A stretch of DNA of 26,236 nucleotides. Source: a virus. Below the pieces are notes generated by a model that saw only the letters and a program-made list of their open reading frames with translations, did not search any database and was not told the origin of the DNA. A program made the translations under genes and the position numbers. The stretch lies in IMG/VR virus record IMGVR_UViG_3300025168_000572, positions 1 to 26,236 of that record. The stretch is one strand, 5' to 3'. Shown here piece by piece: positions 1 to 4,420 of the stretch. Position 1 is the first letter of the stretch, and the number at the start of each line of letters is the position of its first letter.

Positions 1-1
1 G

Positions 2-91
2 GATAAAGACATTAGCAAAGCAGAAATCAGAAAACGATTCTATCTGGCACAAGAAGGAATCAACACTCTAGAAGCAGGGAGGAAGAAATGA
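2..91 (+). CDS. 3' end of a gene cut by the window edge, hypothetical
   Basis: An open frame runs from the window edge to a TGA at 89-91 and encodes the last 29 residues of a protein ending in EAGRKK. It is rich in Lys, Glu and Arg and looks like a soluble helical tail. The next start codon (88) overlaps its stop in an ATGA arrangement, typical of translationally coupled phage genes. The frame has the same A/C-rich, T-poor codon use as the genes after it. Too little is visible to propose a function. Confidence 0.5.
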   Translation, partial: DKDISKAEIRKRFYLAQEGINTLEAGRKK

Positions 92-189
92 GTATCTGGG
101 AAATCATCACCCACCCAGCAATAATGCTGTGGTGGATCTACTGCGGAGCGGTCCTCTGGGCTTGCCTTAACGTAACAGGAGTTATCTAA
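88..189 (+). CDS. Small single-span membrane peptide, 33 aa
   Basis: This tiny gene starts with the ATG inside the ATGA overlap with the preceding stop and is preceded by GGGAGGAAG, a good ribosome binding site. The product begins MSIWEIITHPAIMLWWIYCG and continues with a hydrophobic, Trp-rich stretch (about residues 10-31), enough for one membrane span. There is no charged tail. Its stop (187-189) abuts the ATG of the next gene at 190, and the AGGAG serving that gene (177-181) lies inside this one, so the two are probably co-translated. Function unknown; small inner-membrane peptides are common in phage early regions. Confidence 0.5.
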   Translation: MSIWEIITHPAIMLWWIYCGAVLWACLNVTGVI

Positions 190-849
190 ATGCGACTACC
201 CAACAAACCAACAACCAGCAATCCACGTTCGCACAGAACGTGGAGGCTCGGCACAACAATGTACCACTGGATGCCAAGAAAACATTACTTCATCCACAGA
301 GACGAGGACAGCCTGACAAACGGAGAAGGGCAAATCCTACTATCATTCATCGACAAGTTCCACCGACTCGGACTCTTCTCAGACCTAGAGCGACAATGCG
401 GTGACGCACAAGACATCTACACAGACTACTGCGGCTGGTACAACAGAGAAGTAAACGACATGGAAGTACACTTCAAACTGTTCCGACTTCTACAACGCTA
501 CATCGGCACAACGGAAGACTTCAAGCAAATGCGGAAGAAAGCACTCGCAGAATACAACGAGCCATACTGGGCGGAAGTATACGTCAAAGCACTATTCGAA
601 CTGGCAAGTGCAATCGACCACTTCCAAGCCGAAGCACTCTACCAAGCATACTGGGCAGTAACACTAGACGAAGGCGTACAAACAATACAACTTGCACCAG
701 ATCAATTCTACTGTCCAGATCTCATCCACTGCATCGACGCAAGCTGTGCGCCTGAATCCTACGGTAAACATCGCTGGGCAACCTACGACGCAGTACTCGA
801 AGCAGTACGCTGGAACGAACGACTCAACGACCACAGGAGCGAAGAATGA
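190..849 (+). CDS. Hypothetical protein, 219 aa
   Basis: I do not recognise this protein. It is soluble, rich in aromatic residues (many Tyr, Trp, Phe) and mostly helical in appearance, without a signal peptide or membrane span. Cysteines are scattered (C72, C81 and a group in the C-terminal third) without a clear zinc-site spacing. The start at 190 is supported by AGGAG eight bases upstream; an internal Met at about residue 24 is a less likely start. The stop overlaps the next start (ATGA at 846-849). Codon use is strikingly A/C-ending and T-poor, unlike the genes after 2.7 kb. Confidence 0.75.
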   Translation: MRLPNKPTTSNPRSHRTWRLGTTMYHWMPRKHYFIHRDEDSLTNGEGQILLSFIDKFHRLGLFSDLERQCGDAQDIYTDYCGWYNREVNDMEVHFKLFRLLQRYIGTTEDFKQMRKKALAEYNEPYWAEVYVKALFELASAIDHFQAEALYQAYWAVTLDEGVQTIQLAPDQFYCPDLIHCIDASCAPESYGKHRWATYDAVLEAVRWNERLNDHRSEE

Positions 850-1211
850 TTGCAGCAGAAAACGAGAAACACAGATGGCGATTCCACTACGCACACGGCT
901 GGGCAGAAGAACTGCTACCCCAAGACATATTCTACTGTAGCGAACCAATGCCTAACTGGGACCACACACTAATCTACAAACACAAAACCTACGCAGCATA
1001 CTGCAAGTTCAAAGATCACGAAGGTAACCTACACGACGCCATCATCCTCACAGTTTATCAACGGTATAATGACACTGGAGGCTACCTAATACTATTAGGC
1101 GATAAGCAAGGTATCACCGAAGTTATGCAGAACGAAGAGTTCAACTTCTTCACCGAAGAAGAAAAGCAAGTAACAATCGACCACATCTCACAAACGAAAG
1201 GCGAAGAATGA
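846..1211 (+). CDS. Hypothetical protein, 121 aa
   Basis: This is an unrecognised soluble acidic protein. It starts in an ATGA overlap with the gene before it and has AGGAG at 835-839, six bases upstream. The sequence alternates aromatic and short beta-like segments (for example TYAAYCKFKDHEGNLHDAII and GGYLILLGD), suggesting a small alpha/beta fold, and ends in a Glu/Lys-rich tail. Its own stop again forms ATGA with the next gene. It belongs to the run of small early-type genes at the left of the window; no function can be inferred. Confidence 0.7.
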   Translation: MIAAENEKHRWRFHYAHGWAEELLPQDIFYCSEPMPNWDHTLIYKHKTYAAYCKFKDHEGNLHDAIILTVYQRYNDTGGYLILLGDKQGITEVMQNEEFNFFTEEEKQVTIDHISQTKGEE

Positions 1212-1369
1212 ACATACATGAAGCAATGGCCGCAATCAAGATGGTACTAGATGCAGCCGGAGACAACGAAGACACCACAGACAAAGAGATCTGTGACGCA
1301 ATAGACTGGGACGAACTCGTAAGACTAGAAAAAGAATACGACAAACTAAAAGGAGCGAAGAATGACTGA
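1208..1369 (+). CDS. Small acidic hypothetical protein, 53 aa
   Basis: A short gene beginning MNIHEAMAAIKMVLDAAGDN and ending in LKGAKND. It lies exactly between two recognisable genes, with a 4-base overlap on the left and an 8-base overlap on the right, which is the best argument that it is real. It is acidic (many Asp and Glu) and likely two helices. The site AAAGGCGAAG just upstream is a weak ribosome binding site, so it may depend on translational coupling. Function unknown. Confidence 0.6.
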   Translation: MNIHEAMAAIKMVLDAAGDNEDTTDKEICDAIDWDELVRLEKEYDKLKGAKND

Positions 1370-1583
1370 CGACGACAACAAGAAACTAGTAGACCTGATC
1401 ATGAGGCAAAACGAATTGATCACACTACAGAAAGAAAACATCCAGACGCTCGAAGATCTACAGAGCTACTTCCAAAAAGCACTTCGATCGCGACACGAAA
1501 CAATCCAAGCACTACGCATCAAGATCAAACTACAAGACGAGCGTATCGAAGAGATCACATCGTTCAACGCGGCGCTAAACTAG
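1362..1583 (+). CDS. Coiled-coil hypothetical protein, 73 aa
   Basis: The product is almost entirely charged helix (residues about 3-68), with leucines, isoleucines and glutamines at heptad-like spacing (LVDLIMRQNELITLQKENI and following), so a dimeric or trimeric coiled coil is likely. The ATG at 1362 has AGGAG at 1351-1355 and overlaps the end of the previous gene by 8 bases. It is the last gene of the first tightly packed cluster; an 88-base regulatory gap follows. Its partner and role are unknown. Confidence 0.7.
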   Translation: MTDDDNKKLVDLIMRQNELITLQKENIQTLEDLQSYFQKALRSRHETIQALRIKIKLQDERIEEITSFNAALN

Positions 1584-1595
1584 AAACCTTAACAC

Positions 1596-1645
1596 TTGAC
1601 GGGTAAGCGTCTAACTATCACATCACGGGCTTACCACCGTGATGT
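1596..1645 (+). promoter_or_regulatory. Leader with two competing hairpins and a weak -35 box
   Basis: Between the coiled-coil gene and the 246-aa gene, ACATCACGG (1620-1628) and CCGTGATGT (1637-1645) form a perfect 9-bp stem with an 8-nt loop, GCTTACCA. The first seven loop bases are an exact complement of GGTAAGC at 1602-1608. The loop can therefore pair with the upstream segment, but with one base left to cross that helix both full helices cannot form together, so this looks like a two-state switch or partial pseudoknot. TTGACG at 1596-1601 resembles a -35 box, with no convincing -10. The ribosome binding site AGGAGAGA and ATG of the next gene lie just downstream. Confidence 0.45.
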
Positions 1646-1671
1646 AAACAACAACAAAAAGGAGAGACACA

Positions 1672-2412
1672 ATGTCTCAAGAACAAGAAGTCAAATGTCC
1701 ATATGGCGATTACTACGCTGTACTAAAAGTAAACAATCAAGGTGAAGCGTACACATTCCTCAAGGATGGTAAAGCAAAGAAAGACCCACGGACAGGACGA
1801 TTGAAGACAAGTATGCCTTCACTCGAAGCAATCATGCGACGACACGATAAGAACGAATGGAAGATGATTGCTGACTGGTACTGGACTACTAGGAACAAAC
1901 TGCAAGACAACTTCACTCAAAATCGTGGGGTACAACATGCGGATGGTACGCCAACTGTGCAACTACCAGTCGCATCACCAGAGCCAACAGGACCGTATTC
2001 GGCATTAAAAGCCTTGCTTGGTAATGTATCAGACCCTACTGACATTCAAGCATTGCTGGCGGCAGCAAGTGCCGCGCAGAATGTACAGGCTGCGCATGTA
2101 CCTGCTCCTGCTCCAGCAGTCGTACCTGCACCTGTAGTAGCAGAGGTGCCGCAAGTACAAGCAGCACCACCATCTGTTATGTCTGCGGTAATTGACTCTT
2201 GGGCTACTGCACTCAAGCAAGCGGAAGCCGTGGGTAAAAGCGTTCCAGTTACTTGGAACTTCAACGGTAGACCCATCAACGCATATCTGCGTGGTATCCA
2301 AGGTAATCGGGTGTACTTGACGATGCACCACATGGCTAAGTGGAAAGATGCTCAGGGTGAACTCACCCAAGCAGTCATCCCAACCACGGTTACCGACATT
2401 CAAGCACGCTAA
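1672..2412 (+). CDS. Hypothetical two-domain protein with Ala/Pro/Val linker, 246 aa
   Basis: I do not recognise the family. The N-terminal part (about 1-85) is a compact soluble region beginning MSQEQEVKCPYGDYYAVLKV with a Trp-rich segment. It is followed by a low-complexity Ala/Pro/Val-rich linker (about 105-165, with repeats of PAPA and VPAPV) and a small C-terminal domain (about 170-246) with beta-like strands (VPVTWNFNGRPINAYLRGI). The strong ribosome binding site AAAGGAGAGA supports ATG 1672. It is the only gene between the hairpin leader and the terminator at 2490, so it is probably its own transcription unit and possibly highly expressed. A flexible linker joining two domains would suit a DNA- or RNA-binding accessory protein, but this is a guess. 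Confidence 0.75.
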   Translation: MSQEQEVKCPYGDYYAVLKVNNQGEAYTFLKDGKAKKDPRTGRLKTSMPSLEAIMRRHDKNEWKMIADWYWTTRNKLQDNFTQNRGVQHADGTPTVQLPVASPEPTGPYSALKALLGNVSDPTDIQALLAAASAAQNVQAAHVPAPAPAVVPAPVVAEVPQVQAAPPSVMSAVIDSWATALKQAEAVGKSVPVTWNFNGRPINAYLRGIQGNRVYLTMHHMAKWKDAQGELTQAVIPTTVTDIQAR

Positions 2413-2424
2413 AGTGTGCTGGTA

Positions 2425-2435
2425 CATACTGTATG
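2425..2435. promoter_or_regulatory. Short palindrome CATACTGTATG, possible operator
   Basis: CATAC-T-GTATG is a perfect 5-bp inverted repeat around one central T. The word ACATACTGT that contains its left half (2424-2432) recurs at 2457-2465, 33 bases further. Both lie in the 77 bases between the 246-aa gene and its terminator. This could be a regulator site or chance. Confidence 0.2.
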
Positions 2436-2489
2436 CAACATATGAAATAGTACTAGACATACTGTGGCCACCAAGGTCATGACTACATA

Positions 2490-2521
2490 GGGGGCGAGAC
2501 TTAGGTCTCGTCCCCTTTTTT
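2490..2521 (+). terminator. Strong intrinsic terminator
   Basis: GGGGGCGAGAC (2490-2500) pairs with GTCTCGTCCCC (2505-2515) around the loop TTAG, giving an 11-bp stem with one G-T wobble, followed by six T residues (2516-2521). It ends the transcript of the 246-aa gene and insulates the next unit. Confidence 0.93.
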
Positions 2522-2615
2522 GTTGAAAAAAAGCCTATATTCCCAAACTACTATCATAGCTGGAATGCATCCTCGGGTTTCTTCATAGGGTTGGCCGTCG
2601 CGGATTGCTTTCGTG

Positions 2616-2644
2616 TTGAGTCTGCATTTTCTGGAAGTTAGTTT
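2616..2644 (+). promoter_or_regulatory. Candidate sigma-70-type promoter
   Basis: TTGAGT (2616-2621) and TAGTTT (2639-2644) are separated by 17 bases, the optimal spacing for a housekeeping-type bacterial promoter. It lies between a terminator and the 185-aa gene, where a promoter is required. The predicted RNA start, at about 2650, would place the following hairpin at the very 5' end of the message. Confidence 0.4.
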
Positions 2645-2645
2645 A

Positions 2646-2695
2646 GCTGACCCGAGCATCGGGTGTGGCCTGCGGCACCCGATGAACGGGACAGC
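2646..2695 (+). promoter_or_regulatory. Long hairpin in the leader of the 185-aa gene
   Basis: The core stem CATCGGGTG (2657-2665) with CACCCGATG (2676-2684) is 9 bp and perfect. It continues outward through an AG/AA internal loop to CCCG/CGGG (2651-2654, 2687-2690) and, past an A-A mismatch, GCTG/CAGC (2646-2649, 2692-2695). Each half can also fold alone (CCCGA-GCA-TCGGG, and CCCG-ATGAA-CGGG). There is no T run, so it is not a terminator. It ends 23 bases before the ATG and could stabilise the message or control its translation. Confidence 0.55.
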
Positions 2696-2717
2696 CATAC
2701 TCAAAGGAAGAAAGAAA

Positions 2718-3275
2718 ATGTCTAACTCAACAAGAAAGCAAACCGCCGCCGACCGGGAGTTTATGGCCATGAACCTCAACCAGCTAAAGCTGGTTACGGC
2801 ATGGACCAAAAACTACAACAGCGTCAAGGCCTTGGCCTCTCCGCAGGACGGCACGCCGCCCTGCAAAGACGCCATTGCCCAGAAGCTGTTTTGGGATTCG
2901 TTGAAAAACAAAGCGTTCCGCTATGTTTCTCACGAAAAAAATCCAGAAGTTGCGGGACGCAACTGGCTGGATTTTCGGAAGCACATGGCTGCCATTGAGC
3001 TTTGGCTTCCCGAACAAGGACACAAGAATGTGTCCATTGTCCGGGCCAAAGCATGGCAGTCAGGTGCTGGGGGGGATGGGAATGGCGCTTACTGCGTAAG
3101 CTTCATCCCCAAGGGAAAGCGGAAAGCCATCGAGGTTTTCCTCACAAAGTCTCGTATCGAGACTTGGTGGAAAAACATCTCCGGTCGTGACATTGTTCGT
3201 TTCGAACAAGTCACGAATCTCGATTCCGCGGTTGCGAAATCTTCGATCGCACTCGACGCGATTCCGGGCCTCTAG
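2718..3275 (+). CDS. Orphan protein of a moron-like unit, 185 aa
   Basis: An unrecognised, basic, soluble protein. I start it at ATG 2718, which follows AAAGGAAG; the longer frame from 2613 would translate through the leader hairpin and has no ribosome binding site. The N-terminus is helical (MSNSTRKQTAADREFMAMNL), the middle is Trp- and Lys-rich, and the C-terminal half carries beta-like segments around a Gly-rich turn (SGAGGDGNG). No membrane span or signal peptide. Its bases differ from the T-poor genes to the left (more G and T, more GCC and TTG codons). It has a private promoter candidate, hairpin leader and terminator, the layout of independently acquired phage cargo genes. Function unknown. 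Confidence 0.75.
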   Translation: MSNSTRKQTAADREFMAMNLNQLKLVTAWTKNYNSVKALASPQDGTPPCKDAIAQKLFWDSLKNKAFRYVSHEKNPEVAGRNWLDFRKHMAAIELWLPEQGHKNVSIVRAKAWQSGAGGDGNGAYCVSFIPKGKRKAIEVFLTKSRIETWWKNISGRDIVRFEQVTNLDSAVAKSSIALDAIPGL

Positions 3276-3281
3276 AGCATA

Positions 3282-3316
3282 GGGAGTCCAGCCTAAAGGC
3301 TGGGCTCCCTTTTTTT
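3282..3316 (+). terminator. Strong intrinsic terminator
   Basis: GGGAGTCCAGCC (3282-3293) pairs with GGCTGGGCTCCC (3298-3309) around the loop TAAA: 12 bp with a single T-G wobble, followed by seven T residues (3310-3316). It begins 6 bases after the stop of the 185-aa gene. Confidence 0.95.
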
Positions 3317-3760
3317 GTCGCGTGCCGCGAGCAAAAAACTCTAGAGCGGAATCACTGGAGTGCCCGCTTTCCCTATCCCCCCAAGCGGCAATGGTACCGG
3401 GCGCAGCAAGCTGCACCACCTAACAGGACGGCGTGAACCTCAATAAGCAGTAGCTACCCTGCGGCTAGCCACCGCTTATACGGCCCCCACCTGTTGGTCA
3501 GGCACACTATCATGTGCCTGAGTCGCGTTGTCACGCTGATTGCACTGAGCAAAGCTCAGCAATCATCGCGCCAACGCTCCTCTCGCCTGCGGGCACCTTT
3601 CCCCCAGAGGACAAGGCACGGGAGTGCCTTTTGTCCTCGGGGAAGGTGCGCCTCCGCTCGGGTTACCAGCGACAAAATAACTTTTGTCGCCATACAGTTA
3701 TAGATAGCATCCCCGGTCTGCGGAAGTTTCTATTCCGTTGAGGGTGCCCTCAACATGATG
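3317..3760 (+). ncRNA. Candidate large structured non-coding RNA
   Basis: No convincing gene occupies this stretch, yet it contains a nearly unbroken series of stems. In order: TCGCG/CGCGA (3318-3330); AGCGG/CCGCT enclosing CACT/AGTG (3345-3368); GCAG/CTGC (3403-3414); an arm closed by AACAGG/CCTGTT (3422-3427, 3490-3495) and containing ATAAGC/GCTTAT; a 9-bp TCAGGCACA/TGTGCCTGA (3498-3521); GCGT/ACGC (3525-3536); 12 bp TGATTG plus CTGAGC (3537-3565); a long stem GCACCTT, CCCC, GAGGACAA, GGCAC against its complement (3593-3649) with a GGGA loop; 9 bp GCGACAAAA (3669-3690); CGGAA/TTCCG (3721-3737); and GTTGAGG/CCTCAAC (3737-3754). The + strand is assumed from the flanking genes. No known RNA class was recognised. 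The element could instead act as folded DNA at the neighbouring origin. Confidence 0.6.
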
Positions 3761-3812
3761 AGTATTTTTGCCCAGCCCGAGGCATTTGCTGAAAAGGAAG
3801 GTTTAACCTCGA

Positions 3813-4046
3813 TGTAACGGTTGTAGACGATTTGTAACTGTTTTTTTCAGAAATCGTCTACAACGAAAACGTAGGTTTGTCCTTTACTATGGTTGTTTTT
3901 ATAGCATTTGTAACTATGTAACTGTTTTTTCCGGTTAACAACCGTACACACACTTTTTAGTCATTAATAAAAAACACTTTACTATTAATCGAAAAAAAGT
4001 GCCTCTACAGCTTATAATAGGGAAAAAATCGTCTACATCGTCTACA
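3813..4046. repeat. Iteron-like repeats, candidate replication origin
   Basis: The word TGTAGACGAT occurs at 3823-3832 and, in the opposite orientation (ATCGTCTACA), at 3853-3862, 4028-4037 and 4037-4046, the last two in tandem sharing one base. The first two belong to a perfect 14-bp inverted repeat (3820-3833 with 3851-3864). TGTAAC occurs at 3813, 3833, 3909 and 3917, and the 14-base TGTAACTGTTTTTT is repeated exactly at 3833-3846 and 3917-3930, 84 bp apart, about eight helical turns. AT-rich DNA with two ATTAAT words (3963, 3984; 21 bp apart) lies between the clusters. Such iterons plus an AT-rich tract, just upstream of HTH and primase-helicase genes, are the usual form of an initiator-dependent origin. 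Confidence 0.55.
3820..3864. repeat. 14-bp perfect inverted repeat
   Basis: GTTGTAGACGATTT (3820-3833) and AAATCGTCTACAAC (3851-3864) are exact complements around a 17-base spacer that contains a run of seven T. On DNA this is a large symmetric protein-binding or cruciform site; as RNA it would be a stable hairpin. Its arms carry the iteron word described for the candidate origin. Confidence 0.85.
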
Positions 4047-4121
4047 ATCAGGGCTTACGCAGTTAGAACCTGCACTCTCGTGTTGACAAACAGTAGTTAC
4101 GTTCGCACTACATTTTGTGCA

Positions 4122-4140
4122 TATATGGGGTGTCCATATA
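4122..4140. promoter_or_regulatory. Operator-like inverted repeat
   Basis: TATATGG (4122-4128) and CCATATA (4134-4140) are exact complements around GGTGT. The centre-to-centre distance of about 12 bp is typical for a dimeric HTH protein. It sits 15 bases before the -35 box of the promoter candidate for the small HTH gene, so autoregulation by that protein is plausible. Confidence 0.35.
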
Positions 4141-4154
4141 GTTTCCTGCGCCAC

Positions 4155-4182
4155 TTGACGTGTCTGCCGCATGTGTTACTAG
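4155..4182 (+). promoter_or_regulatory. Candidate promoter of the replication genes
   Basis: TTGACG (4155-4160) and TACTAG (4177-4182) are separated by 16 bases. They are followed by AGAGGAGGTG (4193-4202), a near-perfect ribosome binding site, and ATG 4208. A second -35-like TTGACA at 4083-4088 has a poorer -10 (TACATT, 20-base spacer). Confidence 0.4.
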
Positions 4183-4207
4183 ATGACGCGCCAGAGGAGG
4201 TGAACAC

Positions 4208-4411
4208 ATGGAAGACACCATGTTGAGTGTTAAAGAAATAGCTAAGTTCCTGAGTGTGAGTAAGCGCACGGTCCAACGTATGGTGAAACGTGGCGAGTTG
4301 GACGCCGTTAGAGTAGGAGGACAGATACGGGTACACCGGTCTGCACTAGATACTCTACTGCGCGAATGTTCAGTGTCTGCGGACGGATACACCCCAACAT
4401 CACTGGTATAG
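4208..4411 (+). CDS. Excisionase/MerR-type HTH DNA-binding protein, 67 aa
   Basis: Residues about 5-50 (MLSVKEIAKFLSVSKRTVQR, then MVKRGELDAVRVGGQIRVHR) match the small winged HTH domain of excisionase-family proteins: a helix-turn-helix for the major groove and a beta-wing ending in the typical arginine-rich IRVHRSALD segment. The family binds specific DNA, bends it, and serves in excision, replication control or repression. No integrase is visible, and the gene sits between repeated DNA (3.8-4.05 kb) and a primase-helicase, so binding at the candidate origin or autoregulation at TATATGG...CCATATA seems likelier than excision. The AGGAGGTG site supports ATG 4208; Met5 (4220) is a weaker alternative. 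Nine bases separate it from the primase gene. Confidence 0.85.
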   Translation: MEDTMLSVKEIAKFLSVSKRTVQRMVKRGELDAVRVGGQIRVHRSALDTLLRECSVSADGYTPTSLV

Positions 4412-4420
4412 GAGCCACTT

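Noticed and set aside
2613-2717. Upstream extension of the 185-aa gene to 2613
   Set aside because: It would translate through the leader hairpin and promoter candidate and lacks a ribosome site, whereas ATG 2718 has AAAGGAAG upstream.
3494-3741. Two overlapping + strand reading frames (69 and 75 aa)
   Set aside because: They cross several strong hairpins, have no ribosome binding site, and their products (runs of Arg, Ser, Gln, Pro) do not look like protein; the region is better explained as structured RNA or DNA.
3298-3777. GGCTGGGC (3298-3305) complementary to GCCCAGCC (3770-3777), as a closing stem or antiterminator
   Set aside because: The left copy belongs to the terminator hairpin, and the right copy is transcribed too late to prevent that hairpin. 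Eight bases can match by chance over this length.
4208-4411. Reading the small HTH gene as a true excisionase of a temperate phage
   Set aside because: No integrase, attachment site or repressor is visible, and its neighbours are replication functions.
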